Shown here piece by piece: positions 51,404-63,490 of a stretch of DNA of 64,000 nt. How positions within the stretch are numbered: position 1 is the stretch's first letter; every line of letters starts with the position of its first letter. The position numbers were made by a program, and so were the translations under genes. Origin of the DNA: Porphyra umbilicalis (lineage: Eukaryota; Rhodophyta; Bangiophyceae; Bangiales; Bangiaceae); assembly GCA_002049455.2 (NCBI GenBank), contig KV918872.1, positions 62,001-126,000 of the forward strand, given 5' to 3'. The notes beneath the pieces are model-generated. The model was given only the letters and a program-made list of their open reading frames with translations. It did not search any database and was not told the DNA's origin.

Positions 51404-54400
51404 ATGACCCGCGAGCCCGACCCGGAGCGCGACACGGAGCGGAGAAGGGACCAGCGTCGGCGGCACCACGAGCGTCTCGCCGCGCTCGCGCGGTGCACTT
51501 GTTCGTGCCAACTCGGGGGATGCCCGCCGTACTCCGCGTCTTCATCGTCGTGCGGCGGACGGGCTCCATCCTTGCCGCGCAACAACTGGGCGCCGCCGGC
51601 TGTTCGGCATCCTCGAAAAGCCGGCGGAAACTGGGGCGGGGCTCAAGGACGGGCGCCGTCTCCGCCGCGCAACAACAGGGCGCCGCCGGCTGTTGGGCAC
51701 CCTCAACAAGCCGGCGGCAGCTGGGGCGGGAGGCAAGGACGGGCGCTGTCGCCGCCGCGCAATAACTGGGCGCCGCCGGCTGATTCGCACCAACATCAAG
51801 CCGGCGGCAACTGTGGCGGGGGGTAAGGACGGGCGCCGTCGCCGACGTGCAATAACTTGGCGGCGCCAGCTGATTGCGACTCAACGCAAGCCGGCGGCAA
51901 CTGGAGCGGGGGGCAAGGACGCGCACCGTCGCCGCAGCACAACAAATGGGCGCCGCCGGCTGGTCGGAACCCTCAAAAAGCCTGAGGCAAGTGGGGCGGG
52001 GGGTAAGGACGGGCGCCGTCGCCGCCGCGCCGAAGCTGGGCGCCGCCGACTGATCTGCACTCACAACAAGCCGGCGGCAACTGCGGCGGGGGACAAGGAC
52101 GGGCGCCGTCGCCCCCGCTCAACAACAGGGCGCCGCCGGCTGTTCGGCACCCTCAACAAGCCGGCAGCAGCTGGGGCGGGAGGCAAGGACGGGCGCTGTC
52201 GCCGCCGCGCAATAACTGGGCGCCGCCGGCTGATTCGCACCAACATCAAGCCGGCGGCAACTTTGGCGGGGGGCAAGGACGGGCGCCGTCGCCGCCGCGC
52301 AACAACTGGGTGCCGCCGGCTGGTCGGCACCCTCAACAAGCCGGTGGTAGCTGGGGCGGGGGGCAAAGACGGGCGCCGTCGCCGACGCGCAATAACTGGG
52401 CGCCGCCGGCTTATTCGCATTAACATCAAGCTGGCGGCATTTGGGGCTGGGGGCAAGGACGGAAGCCGTCGCCGCCGTGCAATAACTTGGCGCCGCCGGC
52501 TGATCGCAATCCAACGCAAGCAGGCGGAAACTGGGGCCGGGAACAAGTACGGGCGCCGTCGCCGCAGCACAACAAATGGGCGCCGCAGGCTGGTCGGCAC
52601 CCACAGCAATCCGGCGGTAACTGGGGCGGGGGCCAAGGTCGGGCGCCATCTTCGCCGCGCCAAAGCTGGGTGCCGCCGACTGATCTGCACTCACAAAAAA
52701 GCCGGCGGCAACTGCGGCGGGGGACAAGGACGGGCGCCGTCGCCCCCGCTCAACAACTGGGCGCCGCCGGCAGGTCGCGGCCAACCGCAAGCCGGCGGCA
52801 ACCGGGGCGGTGGACAAGGACGTGTGCCGTCGCCGCTGCGAAACGACTGGGCGCCGCCGGCTCAGCCTCACCCACACCAAGCCGGCGGCAACTCGGGGCC
52901 CCCGCCCGGTGGTCGATCGACACAAGGCGGCGGCCACTGGGGTGGCGGGCAAGGATGAGCGTCGCTGCTGCCGCGCAGCGACTGGGTGCCGCCCGCTGGT
53001 TTCATCCCTTCTTAAGCGTGCGGCGGCCACGGACGGCACCCGACAGGCGGGGGACCGCCGCCTTGTGGCGTGAACGGCGGCGGGCCGCCAGACCAAGGTC
53101 GCCCCCCGCCGCAAGTCGTCAGCGCGCCGCCGGCTCGCGGCTCTCTGCCGCTCGCCGGCGGCAGGTTTGCGCCGCTGCCCGACGTTGTGCCGCCTCAAGG
53201 TGGCGGCCAATCGCGTGGGGTCAAGGGACGGGCGGCGTTGCCGCCGACGGATAGTTTTGTGTTGCCACAAGCCGGCGGCAACCCTACACCTTCGGGGGCC
53301 AGCCGCTGTGAAGCCGGTGGCTCGCCGGCGCCGCCGCCGGCCGACGTGCTGTTTGAAAGCGGCGGGGAGCCGGCACCGCCGGCTGCAGATCAACCACCAG
53401 CCGGCGGCGCCCAGCCCTCACCAGCCGAATGCCGGCTGCCGGCAGCCACCGTGCACCCCCCGCCCGTCCCGACGCTGAGTCTAGGGGCTTCGGGGGAGTC
53501 GTCGGCGGAAACGATAGCGGCGGGCCACGACAAGCCTGCGGGCCACGACAAGCCAGCGGGCCACAACAAGCCGGCGGGCCACGACCAGCCAGTGGGCCCC
53601 GACCTGCCGGCAGGCCAGGGAAAGCCGGCGGGCGAGGAAACGCCGGCGAGCCAGGACACGCCGGCGGACCACGGCAAGCCGGCGAGCCAAGACCAGCCGT
53701 CATGTTACGGCCAGCCGGTGGGGCACGGCCTGCCGGCGGTCCAGGACAAGTTGCCGGCGGACCAGGACAAGCCGCCGGCGGACCAGGAAGCCGGCGGCAG
53801 CGCGGGGCGCGACGCCGCCGGTGGAAAAGTAGTCGACGTTGATTACGTTGGCTTTGGGTGACGTCGCTGCACTTGAGTACGCGGCCCCCGCGATGGTGAC
53901 CGGTCCGGGCTGGACCGCCGAGGAGTGTGTCGCGCTGTGCAAAGCCTACCTGACCACGTCTCAGGACCCTGGTAAGGGGGCGGACTAGAGTGTCTTGCAT
54001 ATTTGGACTGCGGTGGTTGCGGCATGGAAGGGGTTGCCGGCGGGACGCCCTGGCGTCCGCCGGAGCACTGAGCGAGGAGTGGGGGAGGTGCGGAAGCAGT
54101 GGGACAAGATCCGCACGGGTGTCAACGAGTTTGGCTCGCTCTACCTGGCAGTCCGGCGTATGGGGCGGACGGGGAACCCAAGTGAGGACTACATGATTAG
54201 TACGGCGATTGCGCGCTTCTGCGGCGCCAATGTGTACGAGGCGATGCGCAAGGACCTCGCGGCGGACATGGCCAAGGGCAACACAACCAAGCGCAAGGCC
54301 AAGCAAGAGCATTGCCCGTGGGTCCCTTGTTGGCGGGTGCTGCGAAACGTTGAGAAGTTTAGCGGGGCCGCCAGGGCCGCCGCAGCCGACGGCGGCGCCG

Positions 54401-55229
54401 CCGGTGCCGGATCATCCAGCGGCTCTCCCGGCGGCCGCTCGACAAGCGACTCTGACGAGGACGCGGAAGACGCGGGTGCTGACGGTTACCAATCGCGCCC
54501 GCGTGGTTCAAAGGCCGCCAAGCGTGACAAGGCGGTGGACATCCAGGTGTCGCGTATGCTGAAGGCAAGCACGGACGCGTTGTCTGCGTTGGCCCGAGAA
54601 ACATCTGAGCGTACAACTGTGGCATTTTTCAACAGTGCTGAGATGCAGGACACTCCTGAAGCTGTCGCTTTCCGTCGCGCCCATGCCCGCAAGCTGATGG
54701 CGGCAGCCGGGCTGGACATGTCCCCGCCGGGTACCTCGTCTTCTCTGGCAAGGACGGCCGCCGCCTCCACGCCCGCGACTGGCGCAGATGTGCCGGCGGA
54801 GAGGGGGCCGACGCCCTCTACACCCGCCCTCACGTCAACCTCGACACCGCGTACGCCGCCGGCGCTGGCGCCGGCGCAGGCACCGGCGGCTGGCGCGGTA
54901 CTGGTGCCGGCATCTCCGCCGGCGGAGTGCATCACAGGACCTGAGCCACCAGCACGAGCGGTCACGGCGGCGGCGGCGAGTACATCTGCACCGCCGGCCT
55001 CGGCGGACAGCTCCGGTGCAGCGAGCCGTGGCCGGCGGTCGCTGGTGGCCAAGCAGGCCAAGGCGATGGCAGCTCTTGCCGCCGCTTCGAAGACGCTGGA
55101 CGACAAGAACGACGGCGTTTATGTGGTGCCTGTCTTTGACACGTGCGACTGTGGCGCGGGACATGTCGAGGACAAGGATGAAGCTGAGGGGGACGACTCT
55201 AGTGATGACGACACCGACGCTGAGTACCA
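51404..55229 (+). pseudogene. Long Myb/SANT-type second gene of element B, broken
   Basis: Starts with the conserved KPDPERDT-type N-terminus (here EPDPERDTERRRD) and the cluster CTCSCQLGGCPP. About fifteen 90-bp units follow (51540-52930). In the frame of the start codon they contain several stops, including Gln codons changed to TAA in GGGTAAGGACGG (near 51825 and 52003). The Pro/Gly stretch (53510-53800) and Myb region (about 53900-54300) follow. A TAG precedes WTAVVAAWKGLPAGRPG at 53986. The normal stop, TAG in A, is CAG here, so the last frame (53995-55461) reads on past the 3'-end motif. Confidence 0.7.
51540..52930 (+). repeat. 90-bp coding minisatellite, element B
   Basis: About fifteen units homologous to the ten at 38290-39175. 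The Arg/Lys-rich alternative frame is open across most of it (51693-52958). Confidence 0.8.
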
Positions 55230-55261
55230 ACAGTGTGTGGAGTGCGTATCTGGCAGCGACT

Positions 55262-55297
55262 TTAAAGGGTTTTTTTTTCCCCGTTGGGCAGCGTTTT
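55262..55297 (+). terminator. Shared poly-T 3'-end motif, element B second gene
   Basis: AAAGGG, a T run, CCCCGTTGGGCAGCG and a further T run, equivalent to 35977-35936 of A. A counterpart for the transposase lies at about 55468-55502 on the minus strand. Confidence 0.4.
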
Positions 55298-55516
55298 TTC
55301 TCACTTCTTTCGTCTTTGCGCGCAACAGTGGCATTACTTTGGCATCTTTTATACGGCCGCTACGGCGGCCCTTGGCAGGTACCGCCTCTGTGTCTTTTGC
55401 GAGCAGGGCCTCCGTGAAATTTGCGAGTAACGAAAAAAGACAGAGGCAAGAGGACAAATAAGTCGAAGGAAAAAAAATCCCGCGGACGGGAAAAAGAACC
55501 TTTCGTGCTGCCCCGG

Positions 55517-57805
55517 TTACAAGTATGGCTCAAGAAGCGTGGCTCTGTCAGCCCAAAGATCCTCCGCCAGGTCATGTCTCAGCTTGGTGTGCTCCTACTC
55601 GCTTCGTGTCTCCGCCCACGCGCGCAGAGCATGCCTAAAAGTGCCTGCGGGCAGCCAGGCGACAGGCGCGATGACGGGGGAAGGGCGGCACCCGCGTCCA
55701 CGAAGCCCTCCCCAGCGTCGTGGCCATCGCTACCGACGGCACCACCGCCGCTAGCACCAGATCCGCCGCCGCCGCCGGCTCCACTGTCATCGGCGGCGCC
55801 GACAATCCAACGACCCCCAGCTTCCGCCGCACCAACGTGGTGCCCCAAACGCCCCGAGCCGCCGCTGCCTGCCGCCTGACCGCCGGCGGCGGCGGCGGCA
55901 GCAGATCCGCCGCCGCCTGCCCCCCCTCCACCTGAGGCCGGTTCTGCAAAGCGGCCGCCATCTGCCGCACGACAGCCGGCGGCGGCAGCAGAAAGTGCGC
56001 CAACACAGCCGCCGCCGGCCGCCTCGCAAGCGCCGGCGGCGGCAGCAGACAATCCACCACCGGCCGCCCCCTCAACACCGAGCCTCGGTCCCGCCGAGCC
56101 TCCGCCGCCGGCTGCCTGACCGCCGACGGTGGCGGCGGCACCAGATGCCCCTGCCTCAGCTCCCCCACCACCCTGTCCCCGTCCCGCCAAGCCGCCGTCG
56201 CCGGCCCCCGGACCACCGGCGGCGGCAGCGGCTTCAACCGCCGCTCCTACACCACCAAGGCCCGATCCTACCGAGCCGCCGCCGCCGGGTGCTCGTCCGC
56301 CGGCGGCGGCGGCGGCAGGACATGCTTCCGCCCCAGCTCCCCCACCATCCTGTCCCCATCCCGCCAAGCCGCCGCCGCCGGCCACCAGAGCGCCGGCGTC
56401 GGCAGCAGAAAGTGCGCCCACACCGCCGCCGCCGGCCTCCCCGCCAGCGCCTGCGGCGGCAGCAGCCAATTCGCCACCTGCCGCTCCCCCACCACCAAGT
56501 CCCTGTCCCGCCAAGCCACCGCCGCCTGCCGCCTGACCGCCGGCGGCGGCAGCGGCAGCAGATTCCTTCCCCCCCGCTCCCTCACGACCCTGTCCCGCAC
56601 CCGGCAAGCCGCCGCCGCCGGCCGCCTGACCGCGGGCGGCCATACGGGTGCGGGACACGTACCCGTCCCGTCGCTGTTCCGTAACTGTGTTGTGAAGGAT
56701 GGCCACCGCCATGGTGACGGTGACCATCTGCGCTACGGACGCGTACCTGGCAGGATGGAGAGCGACGTGGAAGCGAGCCGGCAGCACCGCGTACAGGCGT
56801 TCCACATCTTTTCGAAGTGCTTCCTGAAGACGGTTTAATGTAACCTCGACTTCTGTCGTGGGGTCGGGGAACGGAGAAACAGAAAAAGCAAACTTAGGAT
56901 AAATACCATACACAAGATAATACAAGAGCGTGCGTGTCGTGCCGTTAGCAGTGAAAGAAAACGTGCGGGGCAGCCATTCCCCGTTCGTGGCGAATAAATA
57001 GAGGGGGGAAACATGCATAACGTTAAGGTCGTTATGAGATCCAGGACACCCCAGAAATAAGTGCCAAGTCCATAGGTCTTCATCACAAACGGTCTTCATC
57101 ACCACGGAACGCTTCCCGTGGCGATTCTGGTACATGCCAGCAAACGCTTTTGGGCTGTTGCGCCACTTCCAGTGACTGCAGTCGAGAGAGCCATTGCAAC
57201 CAGGCATCCCGCGCTCAGAATTGCGCGTCAAAATGCGCTGCAGTTCTTCAGGGGTGGGGGAACGCGAATCTGAGGGTCCAAACTCATCCACAATATACCG
57301 CATCAACTCTCGCACCGACATAGCAATGATGAAAGCGGACAGTCGCACATATTCATCCGTCCTGTCCGGCGCCTTTCCATACGCAATGACTCGAAACGCC
57401 GCTACCACCTTTTGCAAGAAGTGAGCCTGGAGCCTTCCGGTGGCATTAATGCGCTGCGCAAAAAACTGGTCGGTCCATCACGGCGTTATAGACGCGAAGA
57501 AACACGCTGCGAGGCACGCGGCAGCGGCGCTCAAAGTCCCCCTCATCCTACACATGCGGCTCCCCGTTCATACCAACATAATTTCTGAGAATAGCGCGCA
57601 AACCTGAGCGGAAATTACGCCGCTTATTCGGCCGGCGGCCCGGTACAGATCCAACATAACGCGGCCGCCGAGACACGCGAGACCCACGCGCGCGCCTCCG
57701 CCAGTTAATCAACGCCTGCAGGTGTGCCGCAACCGCCGAAGCAATATGCAGGTCCTCGGTATCCTCCAGCATCGCGTCCACAGACATGTCTAAATGATCA
57801 TCCAT
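55517..57805 (-). pseudogene. Harbinger transposase of element B, inactive
   Basis: Minus-strand start at 57805 (MDDHLDMSVDAMLED). A nonsense codon at 57548-57550 replaces the Tyr of PVYDEGDF, and a one-base insertion near 57465 (relative to A) shifts the frame. From 57417 the frame is open through the DDE core. GSLDCSHWKW keeps the first Asp and KDVERLYAVLPARF the Glu, but YYLVYGIYP has Tyr instead of the second catalytic Asp (TAT for GAT). The Gly/Ala-rich tail is long, and a further shift separates it from the conserved C-terminal segment, whose stop corresponds to 55517-55519. Inactive on three counts. Confidence 0.85.
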
Positions 57806-58899
57806 CGCGCGAAGAAGACGGTCGCCACGACGGTGGCGGCGGACGGTCGTCGTCGACGACGACGCCAGTGCGCTACGCTGCCTGCACCTACTCACTCGGA
57901 TCTCCTCAGCACCCCACTCAGAACACACCGCATGAACAGAGCAGAATTCCTTTGGCCAACCCCTCCGGCAGACCGTTTCAATGCCCCCCGCTGGAGCCCC
58001 GAATCGGTCGCATCCTGGGAAGGAGGCTCCGTCACCTGCGGTCGCGTGCTCGACGCGACGGTCCATAGCAGTCGCGAAACCGTTGCAAACGGTAATCGCT
58101 CGAAGGCTCTCCCGCGACAGAAAGTGCATTGTTTGTCACTGACGTTTGAAGAAAGCCGGATGCCACGTCACAAGCATTTCGAACGGCGGCAAAAGAAGCG
58201 CCGGCCAATGCGAGAGCTGACTAAGATGGGACAGAGAGCTCCCGCTCCCCAAATCGTGCAGAGCATGGGGGAAAAGGGCCTCACCCCCCATTTTCTGCCC
58301 GCTGAATCTGTGTGTACATATGTGATTCCAATCAACTAGAACCGGGTTTTCTCTCTTCGATTTGGGGTGCCCAACGTTGCTGTGGAGCCGTCCCCAATCC
58401 CAAGAGCCTCAATGAAGCCACGTGGAGCATTTGGGAGACACGTTTCTGACACGCATACACATTCGGGCTTAGGGAAGACGTTGTTGGGTCTGCCTTGAAA
58501 GTGCGGAAACCGTCGCCCAGGCCGAAAATCCCCAAATGGAAATTGACCCGGGCTGTCACCAACCAATGCGGATAAACCTCTCCATTCCTGTGAAATCCCC
58601 CGGAGCGATCATTACAAGACGAGGGGGAGCAACCGTCGAACGCGCAACGCGCTGCACCCGCTGCGTGGCGCCCGGGCAGCCGTCGCCTGCCGCGCCCTCT
58701 CGGGCGCGCCAACATGGCCCCTCGTGGGGCCCGCGTGGCGCCCAACTGCGGGTCGGGTGCGCTCCCCCGGCGTCTCGGATTGGGCGGCGCAGTCGGCCCC
58801 GTCGTCCCTGTCTTCGCGTCGCCTTCCCGCAGACGGCGTCGCGACGCCCCCGCCAGGTGCCGCGTCTCCGGCGCCGCCGTCGCTCACACGGTGGCCCCG

Positions 58900-59602
58900 G
58901 GCACCTAGGGGCCCTCAGTAGTACTGCATTGCCTTCGGATGAGATAGAGCTGTCCCCAGCGACGCCCCCCGCCGTCCCCGACGGGGTTCCGCCCCCCGCG
59001 CCCGCGGGGTGCCCTTCCACGGCGGCCACTGCCCTGGGGGCGGCAATGGCGCCTGCCGCGCCGGCAACGCCGGGCCCGACCGGGCGCCGTCCGGCCGTCT
59101 CCGTGCGTCCGTCGGTGCCGCCGGGCATGCGACTCCGTGCGACCCCAATAGCCGGACGTGGCGGAAGCCGCCCTGCCCGGCGGGCTCCGTTGCGGAGGCC
59201 GGCGCCGGGGCCGAAGCGGGGACGTCCCCGGCGTCCGGCGCAGCCGCGGACCTCGCCCCGGCCCCCGACTGGGGGCCTGCGAGCGCGCCGGAGGAGCGTC
59301 CACCGCTACTGGGGCAGGCGGCCCCTGCGCTTTTGCCGCTAGCGGTGCCGCCCGCCGTGCGGGCGTGGCTCGCTCCCCTGGGGCCGCATGTCGCCACGGC
59401 CGACTGGCCGCTCGTCATAGACGTCTTCCAGCCCGCCCATCCTCAGGACGTGAACGGGGCACACGCCGTGTGGCGGTCCTTCCGGGAGTTTGTCATGGCG
59501 GCAGGGTACGACGTTTGGCCGGCGGCCGACCGCTATGACAACACGCTCAGCCCACCCCACCCAGTTGGGAGGGAGGGCGAGCCAAACAGTGTCGCCGGGT
59601 AG
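58900..59602 (+). pseudogene. Gag-like or unknown retroelement ORF fragment
   Basis: A Pro/Ala-rich region in one frame (SDEIELSPATPPAVPDGVPP from about 58938) passes by frameshift into another. That frame carries PAVRAWLAPLGPHVATADW and DVNGAHAVWRSFREFVMAAG and ends at 59600-59602. Composition resembles the larger frame at 61008-63353. I recognise no domain; a structural (gag-type) retroelement protein is the best guess from composition and position next to a Ty3/gypsy tail. Confidence 0.35.
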
Positions 59603-59781
59603 TCCTGTGGGGGATTACCCGCCCCGGAAGAAAACCCCGAAGAGCACACACGCATGGCGTCGACCGGGGGAAGGCGCCCCGAGCGACAAACACGAGTTGT
59701 GTGACCGGAAGTTTACTTGCCCGCGTCGAAGGCCTCGAGGCGACACTCACGCCTCGCCCTCTTATCCCGTCCGTTCCCCTC

Positions 59782-59912
59782 GGACCCTCGGAAACCCCTC
59801 CTCAGACACCCTCAAAGGACCCTCGGAAAACCCTCCTCAGACACTCTCAAAGGACCCTCGAAAAACCCTCCTCAGACACCCTCAAAGGACGCTCAGAAAA
59901 CCCTCCCCTCAG
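59782..59912. repeat. 35-bp tandem repeat, four units
   Basis: Units start GGACCCTCGG and contain CCCTCCTCAGACACC. The first three are nearly identical; the fourth is diverged and truncated. Confidence 0.85.
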
Positions 59913-61007
59913 GGCCCATGGGGCGCATAACCCGGAGGACGGCTGAGGCTTCGAATACCGCCTTCAGTAGAGGCGGGGGAAGGGTGCTACGTGACACCCT
60001 CGCGGCGCCCCGGGGTCAGGGGCGCGAAGTAACAGAAGTCGATAATCCAAGTTGGGTTTACACGAAATTAGGCCCTCAAGTAGGGGCCCGCTCGGGGGGG
60101 TTACGAATCGCAGGGAAGTATTCGGATTGCGGTTGCGGTTGGTGAGCCACGACTTGATCACAAGTGCGTCGCCAACGGAACAATTTGAAAAATGTGTTAG
60201 TGGGGCATATTTTCGGGGAATCTGGTTCCCCGAGTGTGGGGGCCATGTGACGGACCGTCACAACCGCGACTTCGCGGCCTTCGTCCGCTCCGTCGGCGGC
60301 AGTGCGCGTTGGCTATTTCGAAATATTTGTTAGTGGGGCATATTTCCGGGGAATCTGGTTCTCCGAGTGTGAGGGCCATGTGACGGACCGTCACAATTCC
60401 TCCTTCTAAAGGGGTCGCCTTCCCGGCGGCCCAGAGCTAGGGGGGCGTTCCCGCACGAGTGTGGCGGGCGGGCCAGGACGGCTAGCCGCCGGGCTCTCCA
60501 GTGTGGGGCCCGGGTTCTGCCCCGGTCCTCGCCAGCGATGGCCGCCCTGGATCGTGGGGGCGCCCCCGCCGGGGCAAGGGGGTACGCGCCGTGGCCGTAC
60601 GGTGGACACGGCGGCGGAAGCCAGGGGTGCGGCCGCGTGTCCGGGGCGGGCCCGCTCACTGTGCCCGGTGCGTCAACAGGAAGGGGGTTTCCAGTATGGC
60701 ATCCCCCGTTTACTCACCTGGAAGGCTGTTTTTCGGGCCCCCCCCCCCCAGTAGGGAGTCATCCAGGGGGAGTGGCCCGCGAGGCGGGGGTGAGAAGGCC
60801 TGGGTTAAGGGCCCCTGTCCCCACACAGGGGCTTATCAAAAAAGGGGTAGGCGGGGGACAGACGGGGAGGCCGTCCACTATCGGCCGTCACCGTTCCACC
60901 CCATCGCTACTCGAGTTGAGAGCCTCTCCCTCGTCCCTCTCCGCGCAGGGCGTCCCCATTCCCATTGCCCTCGCCCTCGCCGTCCCCCCTTCCCGGGCGC
61001 GGCGGCT
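59913..61007. other. Untranslated or decayed retroelement sequence
   Basis: No gene called. Holds the 69-bp repeats listed separately and scattered GC-rich frames without motifs. It could be the leader of the frame beginning at 61008. Confidence 0.35.
60195..60396. repeat. Pair of 69-bp direct repeats
   Basis: Copies at 60195-60263 and 60328-60396, both TGTTAGTGGGGCATATTT to GACGGACCGTCACAA, differ at a few positions. Each starts TG and ends near CA, resembling short LTR edges, but the spacing (133 bp) is too small for an element. Confidence 0.65.
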
Positions 61008-63353
61008 ATGGCCTCCTCGCAGTCGTCAGCAGTGGCGCCGACCGAGGAGATGGCTTCCCCAAGTGCGGGGCGCGCCACGCCGGCGGCGAGTGGGACGCCA
61101 GCGTCGGCTACGGCCAAGTCGGGCAGCCCTGCCGCGGGGTCTCCGTGGGTGGGCGAGGCGCCATAAAGTACGGGCGCCCCCAAGGCAAAGGGCTCGACTG
61201 CGGCCAACCCGCGGGCTGGCGGGGCGGCGGCGTCGGTACATGCCACGCCGGCCGGCGCCACCAAGGCAAGTGGCGCGGCCGTGGCGGCGTCCTGGGGCAA
61301 GGCAGCCCGCCGGGCGCGCCAGGCCGACGCCGCGCCCCCGAGCCGGGAGTCCTCGGCGGCGGGGAGTCAAGCAACGCAAGTGCCGCCTCCCCCCCGCCGG
61401 TCCAAGTCGACGGCGGGGTCGGCGTCGACCTCCCGCGTGTCGAGGGCGCCGACGCGGTCGGCTGGGGAGGACGCGGCCGGGCCCCGCTCGGCGGCGGCGC
61501 GCGTGCCGCTGCCGCGCGGCCGGCCGGGCACTCCCCCGGCGGCGCAGGCGGCGCCGGGCGAGGCGAGGGATGATCCCATCGAGCAGGAGTCCCCGCCGCC
61601 GTTGCCCCGCCTGACGCGCCTCCCGGCAGTGGAGGAGGCGCGGCGCTCAGGGCCGGGGGCGTTGGTTCAGTGGACGCCCCCGGCTGCCCCCAGTCAGATG
61701 GAAAAGTGCAGCTTGCGGACGCTTTACTCCGCGATCCCGCTGCCCAAGCAGGGCCCGGCTTGGCAGCGCTGGATGGGGCGCCACCCCGTGCAGTACGAAC
61801 TACCTGCCGGGGTGGCGACGGACCTCCCCGTTCTACAGGGGGCGGAGGACGCGCCTTGAGTGGAGCGCGTTTCCGTTCGCCTTTCCAATTTCATGAACGG
61901 GGCCACCGCCGACGACGTGTTGCCCGTCGTGGCGTGGGAATGGGGGTGTTTCTCCCCCCCGTACTTTGGGAAGGAGGACCCCCACTTCCACCACCAGGAC
62001 GCCCGCACCCAGCGCCGGGTGCGGGAGGAGTTGGGCATCCTGGTGCGGGCCTCTCGAGTGGAGAGCTCCCAGGTCCACACCTCGACGCGGCGGGCATACT
62101 ACGTCCCGACGCCGTCCTGGTTGTCGGCCATGGAGGTGCCCTTCGGGTTCCTGGCCCGGATGCCGCGCATAGTGGCCGACTTTGGCACTGCGCTCCGCCG
62201 AAGGGAGTCTACCCCGGCGGCGGCCATCCTCGCTGCCCAGTGGGAGCCGGAGGTGGTGGGGGTGTGGTACACCTCCGCTCGTACTAAGGGGTACCTCTTG
62301 CATCTGCCAGCCGCCATAGTGGGGCGTCTGGTGGGGCTCCGCCTCGCCAGCGTTGCGGAGGTGGCCGGCCCGGACGCGCATGCGTATCTCAGCGAGTTGC
62401 TGGACCTCCACCAGTCCTTGGACTGAGAGGCGGCCGGGCCCTACCTGGCCCGCCGAGTTGGCGGGGAGGAGGGCGAGGCGCCTCAGGCGTTTGTCCACTC
62501 AGACAAACGCCTGTTGGCGGGGCGCATAGGCCTCCGTGAGGGCCTGGAAGACCTGGACTACCCCTACTCTGCGGAAGTCACGGCGACGTCGCCCCCGCCC
62601 GACTCGGGTTGGGGTGCGCCTGGTGCCAGTGTCCTGCAGCAGCGCAAGTGCACCCGAGGTACTGCCGAGCGCCCCCCTGCTCGTGGAAGCGCTGTCCGGC
62701 GGACCATCTGGGCGGGGGCGTCCCATGTGGACCGATCGGGCCGTCCGACGTTTGCCCCGCCGGGGGTCCCGTACTACCCGGCCCTTGGGACGGGGAAGAG
62801 CCTCAGCTGGGGGTACGTTACCCCGCGGTGCGCCCACGCCTTGGCGACCACCTACCCAAGTGCGGCGCGGGCGCTGAGGGCTGCCTATGGGGAGGCGATA
62901 GTTGCCTCCCTGGTGGACCATCTGGCGTGGGTTACCCGGGGGGCGGGGGCCGTACTGCGGGACTCCTCGTTCCCCCGGTCTGCCTCAGCCGAGCAGTTCT
63001 TGGTTGACTCCACCCCAGAGGCCATCGGGTACCAGATGGCCTCCCGCTTGGAGAAGCACGGCCAGCGGGTGGCGGCTGGGCCCGCGGGGGCTTCGGCGGG
63101 TGGGGGCTTCAGTCGGGCCCCGTACGCCGGGGAGCCTGCTGGCTCGGCCGCGCCCTACCATGGAGGCGGCTACCCCTCCACCGCTGGGTACGCCGCGGCG
63201 GGGGCGGCACCGAGTAGGGTGCTGCGCTCATCGTGGGGGCCGGTCCCCTCGGACCGGGGGTTGGCCCAAGAGTACCCGGAAGACCACTCGGATTACGACC
63301 AGTTCGGTGGGTACGTCCGCGACGACCGCCCGCACTCGCCGGGTTGGGAGTAG
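61008..63353 (+). pseudogene. Long unknown (gag-like) reading frame with three stops
   Basis: One frame runs from MASSQSSAVAPTEEM at 61008 to HSPGWE at 63353, interrupted only by TAA at 61164, TGA at 61857 and TGA at 62424. The first third is disordered (Ala/Pro/Ser). Next is a folded-looking part: LRTLYSAIPLPKQGPAWQRW, then FMNGATADDVLPVVAWEWGC, then FLARMPRIVADFGTALRRR and GVWYTSARTKGYLLHLPAA. The end is Gly/Tyr-rich. No catalytic motif or zinc knuckle is visible. Gag or capsid-like is inferred from architecture only. Continuity of frame across three stops suggests recent decay. Confidence 0.5.
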
Positions 63354-63490
63354 GTACCCTGGTTTGAGTGGGGCGCCCGGGCGCTGAGTTATGGGTAGCC
63401 CGGCCACCATGGTGCTTGTCCCTAGTTGGGTTGGATCTATTGTCGGGGGCATGTGCGAGGGGTACCCCGTACTGGCGGTTTTTAGTTTTA
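63354..63490. other. Gap between convergent reading frames
   Basis: Contains, on the minus strand just after the Ty3/gypsy stop, a purine-rich tract (GATGAGGAGAAGGG) that could be a polypurine tract, then ATAATAAAAC. No LTR boundary could be fixed. Confidence 0.3.

Larger units (their letters stand above)
49583..58494 (-). mobile_element. PIF/Harbinger element B, inverted decayed copy
   Basis: Oriented opposite to A, with the same gene order. Its outer (5') terminus at 58472-58494 reads inward as a degenerate form of the A end (CCCAACAACGTCTTCC). The inner end is truncated: homology with A stops at 49583, corresponding to 41014 in A, so about 190 bp including the terminal repeat are missing. 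Transposase and second gene are both broken. The 90-bp and hairpin arrays are longer than in A. Confidence 0.8.

Noticed and set aside
49912..51765. 617-codon plus-strand ORF in element B
   Set aside because: Crosses the right arm, hairpin array and start of the second gene in a frame other than that of the conserved N-terminus; the counterpart in A is not conserved as protein.
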